Notes: generated from the sequence alone by a model not told the origin. Shown: positions 39,282 through 50,480, counted from the first letter of the stretch. The stretch: 64,000 nt of DNA from Marisa cornuarietis (GCA_004794655.1 SMMW01000092.1:186001-250000), one strand, 5' to 3'. Translations and numbers: made by a program.

Positions 39282-40804
39282 TACCCTACCAAAGAGACAG
39301 GAAGTCGAGAAAGTTGGTGACTGTTGGGATGAGACTGTCGCCATACTGAGGTTGCCGACACCCGAGGTCTGACGGTTCATGTTTGTGGATCAGCAAGATG
39401 TGGATGTCACAAGGGGAGGAAATGTGGCCGCCATAATCTCCAGTTTAATTGTTCAGTCCCTGATTTAATGGCTTTTAATCCTCGTCGTTCTCTTCTTTTT
39501 TTACGCCCTCGCCTTTTTCTCTCCCTTTTCTTTCTTACTCTTTTACTCTCTCTCTCACACCCACACACACAAAACATACCCATGCGCGGGCGCGTGTGCA
39601 CCGAGAGAGAGAGAGAGAGGGGAGGGGGGAGTGGAGACCAGAAAAAGCCATCTCTAAACTAGTCCTAAAAAAAAATCTCACATTCATCTTTTCTCAAAAG
39701 GGCAACGAATATTTTCAACTTCGAGCCTCGATGTCTCACCCACTGTGTCTGCTGTCAAAGAAACAACAGATTACATCAGACAGTTTCTGTAATCCCAGAA
39801 AGGTTAGCGCACAGTCTGCGGGTCTCACTTGAAAGTTCCTAGTCCATAAACATGGATTTCTTGTCTTTTCGGGGGGGGGGGAATATTTCTCTGCCTTTTA
39901 TTTAGACTAGAGCAAAGTCTTTTCTCCAGACACTATCACTTTCAAGCGGTCAGTCACATGACGACGCAGGTGAGTGCACGATACCTGCCACCCGCCAGCA
40001 CCATCCACACCCCGCGCTCCCTCCCTCCCTCCAGTATCGCCAAACTCTAGCAAAGGGAGGGTATGCTCGTTTCATGCGTGTTTGTATGTGCATGAGTGTT
40101 CGTTTGTGAATGTGTATGTGTGTGCACATGTGCATGACAAAGAGAATGAGCGCGATGGGGATGAGAAAAAGACAAAAGAGAGGTATAAAGGAGAGGTATA
40201 AACAAAACAAATTCAAGAGCTGGAAGAGATTACAAGTGATTTCGCAGCGTGATGTACAGAAGACTAGAAAAAGAAAGGCACGCGCAAGATGGGAAATAAG
40301 ATTCGACACAAAACAGACCAGGAACACTACACCCCCTTCCAGGTCCTCCCCCGAGCCAAGAGACTTTTCACAAACAGCCCCCCTCCTGCTTCTTAGTCTA
40401 ATATGTTTTCGTGTTTTCGCTCAGTTCTCAGGCCACAAGAGATTAGCTGCGCCAAACAGGTGTCGAGGGCAGAATGTTGGCTAAACACTGGCTGACTACG
40501 ACAGTCACAACCCAGCACAATGTGCTTTGTGTCCAAGGGTGAGCATCCAGAGTCATGGACAACAACTAGTCGCCAACAGTCAGGTTCTCGGCTCAATGAA
40601 CCTCCAACAGCAGTCAGCTCCTCCCTCCGAGTCCTCCCGGCAGCAGTCAACACCACAACGACTCAAAGAGGTTTCGACAGAAAGCTGTCAGCTCAGAGAA
40701 TCAATGTAATAAAATGTTTTTTTTTTCATCAAAGTTTACTTGGTAGTGTGCTGATGTTTGCTGTTTTAGCTGGGAACTGAATGCCAGAACATGTGCTATA
40801 GGTT
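38633..40804. other. Non-coding stretch, no gene recognised
   Basis: Open frames up to 125 codons, low complexity. Contains (ATT)20 at 39222, GA tracts near 39604, an 11-base G run near 39871 and a purine-rich area near 40138-40260. Confidence 0.6.
39222..39281. repeat. (ATT)20 microsatellite
   Basis: Sixty bases of uninterrupted ATT trinucleotide. Confidence 0.97.
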
Positions 40805-40876
40805 GATTAAACAAGGGCTTTGTGAGATCACGTGATATAGTAGATTAAACAAGGGCTTTATGAGATCACGTGATAT
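40805..40876. repeat. 38-bp direct duplication with palindromic E-boxes
   Basis: GATTAAACAAGGGCTTTGTG at 40805 recurs at 40843 with one change (TTTATG). Each copy ends in GAGATCACGTGATATAG, which contains the palindrome ATCACGTGAT. Confidence 0.9.
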
Positions 40877-41134
40877 AGGAAGATGTTTTATTGTGGGTCA
40901 AAGTCTTAAGCTGATACATATGATCAGGGAGCAGAGACTGGTTACCATGGTCACATTCATGACGCTGAGCCTACCCCCCCCCCTCCACGCCACTCTCCTG
41001 CGTTGGAGGAGAGCCTTCAACTGCAGATTTACCTCCCCTAAGTGCAGAAGTGGGTGTTGATTATGAGGTGTGGAGATGAGAACGACATTGTATTGCAATC
41101 AACTCTGGTGCCAATTAACTTCCCCAAGGATGAG

Positions 41135-41322
41135 GCGGTCCGGTGGCGCAACGGTTAGCGTCTGTCACCAAGACAGTGAGGGTTGGCTGCCCAGGGTTCA
41201 GGTCCCGTCTCGGGCACACTTTCTTTTCTGCATGTGGCATCTGTTTACAGGGCTGACTGCCTTGCCGTGATATAGCCTTAGCTGCTGCCTCGGCGTAAAA
41301 CACAAATTTCCTCCTCCTCCCT
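41135..41322 (+). mobile_element. tRNA-derived SINE, family A, full length, plus strand
   Basis: The tRNA-like head GTCCGGTGGCGCAACGG, a B-box-like GGTTCAGGTCCCG, the body segment GCCTTGCCGTGATATAGCC and the end CGGCGTAAAACACAA match the minus-strand copy at 2649. Target-site duplications AAGGATGAG lie at 41126-41134 and 41323-41331, and extend to 11 bp with one mismatch. The 3' end is a short T/C-rich tail, so this copy has no poly-A. Confidence 0.92.
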
Positions 41323-41331
41323 AAGGATGAG

Positions 41332-41755
41332 TGAAGTGTTGTCATTGTCGTTGAATCTTTGACACCAGCCAGAAAAGGTTCAGTGACTTCCGACAGCAGT
41401 CAAAGTATCGCCTCACTTACTCTTGCACAGCAACCAGAAGCTCCACTCAGCAAGCCTCCCATCGCTGTCAGTATATCGGCCCAGTGATCTCCCCGACAGA
41501 GGTCGGAATATCCACCGGACCAACTTCCGACAAATGTGTGTGTGTGTGTGTGAGGGGGGGGGGGCAGGGTGGCGGTAACTACATGAAAATCCATGCCACT
41601 AGTTTCAGTCTGTCGTAGATCGTCTAATGACACTATTCTGACCGCTGTTTATAGGGCCAAGTGAAACAGATTTGAACCCTAGTTGGCTACCTGCACCGCA
41701 GCTGCAAATGGCTCCAGTGTGTGAGTGCTGTGGTGTGGTGAGGCGAGCACTCCAA

Positions 41756-41799
<44 letters not shown>

Positions 41800-42335
41800 C
41801 GTGCTCTAATTCTGCAAACTTGTAGCTGCATACATGAGTCCCATCCGGCGGGTCATTTGACTACCTGACTGCTATGTAAGTAGCGCCTAGAGTACAAGAG
41901 GCCTTTGTTAACTGTAACTCTTCAAACCTTTGTATGGGTCAGCTAGTGAGCAATCGGATCCCACTGCAGCTTAAATATGATGGACATTTTCACTACATTC
42001 ACAATCACGTGACTGGCAGTGAATTCTGTTCACACAATCAGCTTCACTTGCGCAGTCCCGACACTGATTTAAATTTTGATGAAACATCATTTAAATATTT
42101 CAGTGTTTGCCTCATCCAGACAAAATGCCATTACATTTCTACTATGAGGTGCTCATTTAAAAATAAATAGAGTCGACACAGCGAACAAACAAAGCTACAG
42201 ATACATTTCTACCCGTAAATACATTTGTGACAATCTGCCTACTCCTGAAAAAACCCACTTAATTTAATAAAAATTTATTTTTCATATCACTGAGATAAAA
42301 CAATAATTTTGTACAAATGTCACTACAGTGTCGGT
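41332..42335. other. Non-coding stretch, no gene recognised
   Basis: Contains an 11-base G run near 41555, a GT tract at 41759-41795 and a TCACGTGA octamer at 42005. Open frames are under 80 codons. Confidence 0.6.
41759..41795. repeat. (GT)n microsatellite
   Basis: About 18 perfect GT units grading into GCGTGCGT. Confidence 0.95.
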
Positions 42336-43050
42336 GACAGAATATAGAGGAAGTATAGTCTTGATACCACTGACAGCAGAATATAGAGGAAATATAGTCT
42401 TGATACCACTGACAGCAGAATATAGAAGAAATATAGTCTTGATACCACTGAGAGCAGAATATAGAGGAAATATAGTCTTGATACCACTGAGAGCAGAATA
42501 TAGAGGAAATATAGTCTTGATACCACTGAGAGCAGAATATAGAGGAAATATAGTCTTGATACCACTGAGAGCAGAATATAGAGGAAATATAGTCTTGATA
42601 CCACTGACAGCAGAATATAGAAGAAATATAGTCTTGATACCACTGACAGCAGAATATAGAGGAAATATAGTCTTGATACCACTGAGAGCAGAATATAGAG
42701 GAAATATAGTCTTGATACCACTGACAGCAGAATATAGAAGAGATATAGTCTTGATACCACTGACAGCAGAATATAGAGGAAATATAGTCTTGATACCACT
42801 GAGAGCAGAATATAGAGGAAATATAGTCTTGATACCACTGAGAGCAGAATATAGAGGAAATATAGTCTTCATACAACTGAGAGCAGAATATAGTGGAAGT
42901 ATAGTCTTGATACCACTGAGAGCAGAATATAGAGGAAATATAGTCTTCATACAACTGAGAGCAGAATATAGTGGAAGTATAGTCTTGATACAACTGAGAG
43001 CAGAATATAGAGGAAGTATAGTCTTGATACCGCTGAGAGCAGAATATAGA
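42336..43050. repeat. 39-bp tandem repeat, about 18 copies
   Basis: AATATAGAGG marks unit starts every 39 bp from 42341 to 43043. The rest of the unit is AAATATAGTCTTGATACCAC followed by TGAGAGCAG. Variants alternate ACAGC/AGAGC, AGAGG/AGAAG and, near the right end, TAGTGG and CATACAAC. There the last units form a duplicated 78-bp dimer. One plus frame and three minus frames are open through the array (up to 284 codons). Most changes between units would alter the protein, so the open frames are a by-product of the period rather than a gene. Confidence 0.96.
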
Positions 43051-43374
43051 TGCTCACTGCTCACTGTCGAGAACCTTGTCATTGCTACATTCATTCCTCG
43101 ACTTCCAACCCCCTTCTTCCCCCGGACACAGTGCAAGTCAAGGGACTAAAGCTAAAAGTCAATTAAAGCTAAACTAGGGAGCATACTATCACCATACAAC
43201 AGACGGGAGTGAACACGTCTGTACAACAACCAGTTACAGTGAACAAGTCTGTGTCACAAATTAAAGTGAACCGGTCAGGAGTTTGTTGGTCCCATCTGCT
43301 ACTACCTCCCCCCCCACACCCACCACCCTCACACACACTTTGCAACGGAGCCCCGTTATGTCAGTCGGAATGGT

Positions 43375-43389
43375 GGCGCCCCCTGCAAC
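43375..43389 (-). promoter_or_regulatory. CTCF-like motif (candidate)
   Basis: The minus strand reads GTTGCAGGGGGCGCC, 12 of 15 matches to the CTCF core, with the inner GCAGGGGGCGCC complete. Confidence 0.28.
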
Positions 43390-43998
43390 ACAGCCTATGG
43401 GCAGGTGAAAAGATATCAAACACCTCGTACCCGAAATCTCTGGGGAACTATGAAACCTTTTAATCTTCTCCGGGTGTTGCAAGAGAGAGAGAAATCGGTC
43501 AGCATTCAAAGTGCAAGGCAGTCGATGAGAGAGAGAGAGAGTCAGCAGACCGTGACCGCTGTGCTTGGCGACGTCGTTTCGACGACTGCTGGAGGTGAGG
43601 AGCAGACAACAACCGTCACCACACTTCAAAGCACACAGCCACCCAGCAGATATGCGGAGACAAGCGGTTTCAAAATAAAAAGGAGGGAAAAAACAAAAAG
43701 AAGTTTGTGCGCTCACGAGGTCTGTCAGAGTGCAGCCACAACTTGGCGGCAAAAGGAACCGAGGGGACAGGGGGGGACAGGAGACAGGGGACAGAGACAG
43801 GGGACAAGTGTTGTGTCCGTTAGTCGTCAGCTGATGCTGTTTCCTTACAGCAGACTTGAACTCTTCACTGTCATCAGTCTTCTGTTGACTTTTTGTTTCT
43901 TCTTCTTCTTCTCACTTTCCCAACTCACGATAATCTCTTGGCGGACGTGTGCACGCGGCCATGTTTATGATCCACAGCCTCCTTCCACATAATCAGAC

Positions 43999-44015
43999 GT
44001 GTGTGTGTGTGTGTG

Positions 44016-44058
<43 letters not shown>
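43999..44058. repeat. Compound GT/GA microsatellite
   Basis: GT tract, a GAAAGA interruption, a second GT tract and then GA units. Confidence 0.93.
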
Positions 44059-44339
44059 CATTGGTGAAGGAAGCGACGTGGAATAACACACGCACAGTTC
44101 GTGTATAGTTTACACCATTTGTGTGTAAAGTGCACAGTTTGTACGAGCGAGCGAAATGCACATGTCTGTGTCTGAAATGTGCGTACATGCGTGTGCGCTG
44201 GTGCTAAGTGCACAATTTTTCAAAAGCTGTGAAAATTTACGTTTGTGTGCGTGTGTGCTGCCGACAAGCATCAAGTACCTGTCTGTGTGTGTGTGTGTGT
44301 TATTCCCCAGGTAAACGTTGCTAGCATCATACCTTCACT

Positions 44340-44613
44340 AGGGGGAGCGGATGGCCGAGTGGTTAGAGCGCTGGATTTCGAACCGAGAGCGCGCTGGATC
44401 AATTCCCGATAAGCGCAGCATACTTCCCCCAGTCGACCCAGCTGACGGGAATGGGTACCTGACTCCATAGAGGGTTGGGGAAGGTAAGGCAGCGAGGGAG
44501 AGGAGATTGGCACCACCCTCATGTAAAAGCTGGCCCCGAGAAAAGTGGGGTCTCTAACACCTCACTCCCCAACCACCTGAACAGGTTATGGGATGACCTT
44601 TACCTTTTTACCT
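44340..44613 (+). mobile_element. tRNA-derived SINE, family B, full length, plus strand
   Basis: The element has perfect 10-bp target-site duplications, TACCTTCACT, at 44330-44339 and 44614-44623. The head carries a perfect A-box, TGGCCGAGTGG (consensus TGGCNNAGTGG), and a B-box-like GGATCAATTCCC. The body contains CAGCTGACGGGAATGGGTAC, and the tail is GACCTTTACCTTTTTACCTT. The acceptor ends do not pair, so this is a SINE and not a functional tRNA gene. A diverged relative lies at 11823-12076 on the minus strand. Confidence 0.93.
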
Positions 44614-44623
44614 TACCTTCACT

Positions 44624-46079
44624 CGCCTGTCCATCATCCCCCCACCCACCCGGTAATTAAAAACATCAGCAACTATCTTCTCTCGCCAGGTCCGAGACTT
44701 GGCGGGCACTGAGCGCACTAGTGTCTATGAGGTGGTGAGCGCGTGTCCCTGGAATCATGGCGGACAGGCGGCAGGCGAGAGAAGGCGCTGTGACAGCACA
44801 CACCTCAGCATCCGCTGACAGACCGGTGTATCCGGGGCGCGTCAAGAAGAAAAAAAAGATTATTTACTCGCCTCCGTCTTGCGCCAGCCTCTCGACAAAA
44901 TGGCGGCGAGATGATTTACGCAACGCGGCTGCATGTTGGCGACCGGTGACAACATCGGTGACGTGCTAAAGACACAGGCGTCACGCCTTCACGTCACTCG
45001 CTGTGCAAACAAACAAACAAACACTCGCACGTCACAAGCTGACGACAGTGACATCACACGCATGACGCTCGATGTCACGTCCACTGCAATGCACAGACAA
45101 CTCGTGGCAAAAGGGATGCAGCAGGACTGGTGAGGGCGAGGGAGGTGGACAACTATACACCGCCATCAGGTGACGTCATGTGGGTAAAGGTGGTGACATA
45201 CTGAGCACAGTTTGTCGCACGTGCATAGTTGTGTGCACAAACTGTTGTCCACAGCCATGATGTTGTCTGGGCTGAGAACCCAGGGTAGTGTTTCTCGACT
45301 TCTGAATGAATACCCCGCCCCTCCATCAACACTCGGACACGTCACATAAGCGACCTTGTGTATGTGTGTGTGTCTGTGTGAGAGTGAGAGAGTGAGGCAG
45401 TCTAGGTTAAGGCGATGGAAAGTGTGGCGCTGAGCAAGCAAGGGGTTAATTTGATTACCGTTTCACTGAGGGGAGGGAGCCAAGGGCCTGCAGGGCGGCT
45501 GTGTGCTTTGCGCGAGTCAGCGCTTGGCGGCCAATCTATTCTATATTCATAAATTATCGTCTGCCCCTCCGCCAACCCCTTTGTTTCTCAAGACCTCATG
45601 TCGTTCCCACCCACCCCTACGGTCCTCCAAAACACCGCCACTTCTGTTTTTTTCCCCAAAGCCCACCCCTCCCTACCCGGACTGCCCGTGAGAGCACTGA
45701 TACACGTCACACGGCAGCTTGCGGGGGGAGGGGGGAGCGCGGCGTGTGGACAGGAGGAGTTTTAATTAGTAGAGATTTGTGGGGCGAACTTAGCCAGTCG
45801 TTAGCTTGGACATGTAACCTGCTAGTACCGTCACGTGACTGGCTTCACCTCTCATCCCAGTGCATGTACGTGCACACGTGCAAACTGACACACAAACGCG
45901 CTGCCATACTGTCATTTTCAGGCCTCTACCCCCCCCCACTCCCCCCGAGCAGCAATATGACCAGCGACTTCACTCTGTGATGTCAACAGGCACCTGTCCT
46001 CCACCAGTGGCCCCAGCATTCTTGTGCTCTAGGGTTTGTTTCTAAATACTGTGCTGACGTGTCTAAGGTTTTTTAAGAC
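44624..46079. other. Non-coding stretch, no gene recognised
   Basis: Contains a CAAA tract near 45007, a GT tract near 45360 and a TCACGTGA octamer at 45831. Open frames up to 159 codons (45501-45980) show no domains. Confidence 0.6.
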
Positions 46080-46520
46080 ATATAGTGCTATAGTGTTGTA
46101 TGGTCTCTATACATATAGCGCTATAGTATTCTAGGGTCTATATATATCGCTATAGTGTTCTAGCGTCTCTGTATATAGCGGGATAGTGTTCCAGGGTCAC
46201 TATAAATAGTGCTATAGTATTCTAAGGTCTTTATATATAGCGCTATAGTGTTATAGCGTCTCTATATATAGCACTAAAGTGTTCTATGGTCTCACTATAT
46301 ATATCGCTATGGTGTTCTAAGGTTGACATCTATATATATATAGCGCTATGGCGTTTTAAGGTCTCTATATATATATATATCACTATAGTGTTCTATCATC
46401 TCTATATATAGCGCTATAATGTTTTAGGGTCTCTACCTACAACGCTATAGTGTTCTAGGCTCTCTACCAACAGCATTATAGTGTTCTAGTATATGTTCAT
46501 ATAGTGCTGTAGTGTTCTTA
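46080..46520. repeat. AT-rich degenerate tandem repeat, roughly 33-bp unit
   Basis: A unit of the form TATATAGCGCTATAGTGTTC plus TAGGGTCTC recurs about 12 times with variable spacing and internal (TA)n length changes. Several units contain the perfect palindrome TATAGCGCTATA. Confidence 0.85.
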
Positions 46521-47170
46521 GTTCTCTAGTCTCTCTTTACAAACAGACCTAGCCTCCTAGGTTCTCCACACCGTTGTTGACTCCTAGTGTTGCTACTTAC
46601 ACTGCCAGACAGCAGCCAATGAATTGCCAGCCAATAATGGAGGGAAAACAGGGGGCTGGGGGCTGGTCATGAAGCTCGACATAGTGTCACTGCTATAGTC
46701 ACTGCTAGAGCAGGTCAGCAGGTCTCAAAGTCTATCCGTGGAAAACCATTTAGTTGCAGTCGATGAAGCGATTTTGTCACACTACAGCTAGAAGTTGTGG
46801 ATTTTAAAATATCGGACGTTACAATTGGTGACAATGTTCATTTTATTCAAATAACAGGGAAAATGACAGACCGAGCAGCAGGCTAGCATTTCCGTGCCAC
46901 ACTCAACATTTACTGCACCACGTGCAATCGGACAAAGTCAAGGACAGAAGGATAACGCCCTCGACCTGTACTCTGACACTCGCACCAGAAGTGTGGTGGT
47001 CGCCAAGCTGTCTGGCCAGTACTAGACAGGAACATCTTGATCTGAGTGATGTCCACCTCTTGTCGTCTCTGTCCTCTCTGTCGTGTGTCTGGTCAGCTCC
47101 AAACACAAACACTTGTCTTCTCCACGATCTGTCTGCTTTCGGAAAGTTGAGCAAAAGCTGCTCATGCTGT
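46521..47170. other. Non-coding spacer between arrays
   Basis: Unique sequence between two minisatellites. Open frames up to 110 codons on either strand have no recognisable domain. Confidence 0.6.
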
Positions 47171-47610
47171 TCAATAAATGATGACGATGATGAATACACG
47201 TCAAATGTACTGATGACGATGATGAATACACGTCAAATGTGCTCATCACGATGATGAATACATGTCAACTGTACTCATGACGATGATGAATACATGTCAA
47301 CTGTACTCATGACGATGACGAATACGTGTCAAATGTACCCATTGCGATGACGAATACATGCCAAATGTACTCATGGCGATGATGAATACGTGTCAATTGT
47401 ACTCTTGACGAATACATGTCAAATGTGCACATGACGATGATGAAAACATGTCAAATGTACACATGACGATGATGAAAACATGTCAAATGTACTCATGGCG
47501 ATGACGAATACTTGTCAAATGTACTCATGGCGATGATGAATACTTGTCAAATGTACTCATGACGATGATGAATGCCTGTCAAATGGTGCTTTACTGATGA
47601 CGATGATGGG
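47171..47610. repeat. 32-bp tandem repeat, about 13 copies
   Basis: GATGATGAATACATGTCAAA followed by TGTACTCATGAC recurs with 32-bp spacing. Variants (ACACG, ACTTG, ATGCC, TGCACATG, GGCGATGACG) are scattered, and one unit near 47400 has a short deletion. Confidence 0.9.
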
Positions 47611-47920
47611 TCTGAGTGTTGACGCACGATGGCTCTTCAAGAGTTACTGAGGAGAGCGCCGTTGTTGTTGCCGTTGTGGTTGCTGTAGGTGGGCGCACGG
47701 CGGAATGTTTGCGGAGGTCGGAGAGGCCCAATGACACAGACATATTGGCCAGCAGCAAAATCAATGGCAGGCAGGCAATGGTGCTGGCGACACTCCAAGA
47801 CGACCTGTCCTCCTTTCCTACCGACTCCATCAGGACAAGGCGCGAATATCTTCACTGCCGGCTACAACATCCCCGGCACCCGCCGCCCGGACACAAAGAT
47901 TGCCCTGCGGCTGCTTGCAT

Positions 47921-48316
47921 GAGCGAGACCTACGTGTTAGGCCCCGGGATTGTGAGCGAGACCTACGTGTTAGGCCCCGGGATTGTGAGCGAGACCTACG
48001 TGTTAGGCCCCGAGATTGTGAGCGAGACCTACGTGTTAGGCCCCGAGATTGTGAGCGAGACCTACGTGTTAGGCCCCGAGATTGTGAGCGAGACCTACGT
48101 GTTAGGCCCCGGGATTGTGAGCGAGACCTACGTGTTAGGCCCCGAGATTGTGAGCGAGACCTACGTGTTAGGCCCCGGGATTGTGAGCGAGACCTACGTG
48201 TTAGGCCCCGAGATTGTGAGCGAGACCTACGTGTTAGGCCCCGGGATTGTGAGCGAGACCTACGTGTTAGGCCCCGGGATTGTGAGCGAGACCTACGTGT
48301 TAGGCCCCGGGTTTGA
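47921..48316. repeat. 33-bp tandem repeat, 12 copies
   Basis: GAGCGAGACCTACGTGTTAG begins a unit every 33 bp from 47921 to 48284. The only visible difference between units is G or A within GGCCCCGRGATTGT, until the last unit ends in GGGTTTGAG. Three frames are open: a plus frame gives an 11-residue repeat (SETYVLGPGIV or GPEIV) in a 244-codon frame, another gives RDLRVRPRDCE, and the minus strand gives a serine/arginine-rich repeat. I do not treat any of them as a gene. Confidence 0.96.
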
Positions 48317-49060
48317 GCGCATACAAGCAATGAACGTTAAAATTCGTTAAATTCCCGATTAATTATCTATCCTATAATTAACTACGTCTGTAAAACATAA
48401 TCTGTTCCAAAAATATATTATTTTCGGCTCCACGTTCCGGTGACAACCTCTGGTGAGTATTTCAGATAATAACTGTAACGACTGTTATCGTAGAGATAAT
48501 AAATAGATGACAGGACTGGGTGTGAAGTCGCTAAAGTAACTGTCACACATGTGACACCTGGCAGAGTGTGAGGTGACAATCTCAAGACGACTGCTAACGA
48601 CGACGGCTGAAATCATTAATGCTTAACACATGGCTAATAATAACTGTCGACTGTGACTGATGCTGATATTATCACACTACCAACCACTCCTGTGATACTG
48701 ATGGCACGTGCTCAGCTAGTATTTCACGACAATGACTGGAGTGTAGACTAACTGACGATAATGATGACAGCTAGTCTCTGTTTCAACCTAACGGTGGCAT
48801 GTAGAATATTTCACCATAATGATGAGGGCTTGTGACAACAACAATCGTCGTGTGTAGAGGACGAGGAGAAACAGCCCACCAGCTACTACCACCATTACTA
48901 CCTGGCTATTGGTGACATGCAGGGACGCACCTAACGTCAGGATGAAGATAATAATATTAATATTATTATTATAATAAGGAGAGAGATGAGAGGCAGACAC
49001 GTGCGCAACGAACAGGTAGCCCTGGCAGAGACCCGAAAAGCACGAAGACGAAGACGTCGT
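48317..49060. other. Non-coding spacer between arrays
   Basis: AT-rich unique sequence with an ATTATTATAATAAT stretch near 48955. The repeat-driven minus-strand open frame continues into this part and then stops at 48788. Confidence 0.6.
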
Positions 49061-49935
49061 GTAATGGCGGTGTTCTCTCCATGGGACTGTGACCGTCACG
49101 TTCCAGTGTGACGTGTAATGGCGGCGTTCTCTCCATGGGACTGTGACCATCACGTTCCAGTGTGACGTGTAATGGCGGTGTTCTCTCCATGGGACTGTGA
49201 CCATCACGTTCCAGTGTGACGTGTAATGGCGGTGTTCTCTCCATGGGACTGTGACCGTCACGTTCCAGTGTGACGTGTAATGGCGGTGTGCTCTCCATGG
49301 GACTGTGACCGTCACGTTCCAGTGTGACGTGTAATGGCGGTGTGCTCTCCATGGGACTGTGACCGTCACGTTCCAGTGTAACGTGTAATGGCGGTGTGCT
49401 CTCCATGGGACTGTGACCGTCACGTTCCAGTGTAACGTGTAATGGCGGTGTGCTCTCCATGGGACTGTGACCGTCACGTTCCAGTGTAACGTGTAATGGC
49501 GGTGTGCTCTCCATGGGACTGTGACCGTCACGTTCCAGTGTAACGTGTAATGGCGGTGTGCTCTCCATGGGACTGTGACCGTCACGTTCCAGTGTAACGT
49601 GTAATGGCGGTGTGCTCTCCATGGGACTGTGACCGTCACGTTCCAGTGTAACGTGTAATGGCGGTGTGCTCTCCATGGGACTGTGACCGTCACGTTCCAG
49701 TGTAACGTGTAATGGCGGTGTGCTCTCCATGGGAATGTGAACCTCGCGATCCAGTGTAACGTGTAATGGCGGTGTGCTCTCCATGGGAATGTGAACCTCG
49801 CGATCCAGTGTGAGGTCGTGTAATAGCTGTGTCTTCTTGTTCGAAATGCGAACCTCACGATCCGGTGTGACGTATAATAGCTGTGTGTTCTTGGTCGGAA
49901 TGTGACCGTCATGCTCTGGTGTGACGTGTACTGCT
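49061..49935. repeat. 54-bp tandem repeat, about 16 copies, graded divergence
   Basis: GTAATGGCGG starts 14 units every 54 bp from 49061 to 49763. Each contains CTCTCCATGGGACTGTGACC and GTCACGTTCCAG. From about 49730 rightward the units decay: GGAATGTGAACCTCGCGATC, then GTAATAGCTG and then only partial matches. The near-palindrome GTGACCGTCAC lies in most core units. The minus strand is open for 374 codons (48788-49912), encoding an 18-residue repeat; the longest open frame in the window, but repeat-driven. Confidence 0.95.
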
Positions 49936-50480
49936 TCTTGGAAATGATGTCACCGTGTAAGTGACAGGTACTGCCGCAGACTGTTCTTCATGACGAGGTA
50001 AATGTCACCTCGCAGGTCCTGCAGCCTCGTACACGTGTTTTGCCGACAGACATGCGAACGCATTACAACAAATTCCCTGCAAGCTGTGTGTGTGTGTGTG
50101 CCGCTGGACCAACGATGGATCCGCGAGAAACCTTTACTTTCCACTGAGCCCACACACATTATCGTGATGTCGGAAATTCCACTTGACCTCTTCTGGGAAT
50201 TTTGTTCCTGCCTAGCTACAGCTTCCTTATAGAGTAACATGGACAGCCATTACAAAAATGGTGTAACTCGGCTGCTGTCGTCTGCTTACCCTCGTCACAC
50301 ACTCATTATAACCGACACAAAAAACTCAAATATCGCCATCACCCGGTTCATTAAAGGCACTTTATTAATGGAAGACGACTCCATGCCGCACTCCACACAC
50401 CCCTGTGAACAATGGCTCGTACCCAAACCAAACAGTGTATATACTACATGGTATTACAGATGGGGGGGGGGGGTGAGCAA
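49936..50480. other. Non-coding stretch, no gene recognised
   Basis: A short GT tract near 50086 and a 12-base G run near 50462, immediately before the SINE. Open frames are at most 131 codons. Confidence 0.6.

Larger units (their letters stand above)
43051..44339. other. Non-coding stretch, no gene recognised
   Basis: Overlapping open frames of 163 (minus) and 195 (plus) codons lie at 43261-43992. Neither has recognisable domains; the plus-strand one ends in a C-terminal phenylalanine run from a TTC tract. A GT/GA microsatellite follows at 43999. Confidence 0.55.

Noticed and set aside
43405..43992. 195-codon open frame on the plus strand
   Set aside because: It contains RERES and polyphenylalanine stretches derived from GA and TTC microsatellites, and has no domain or conserved motif.
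44341..44410. Possible genuine tRNA gene (perfect A-box)
   Set aside because: The ends do not form an acceptor stem, the B-box is degenerate, and the sequence continues into a SINE body bounded by target-site duplications.
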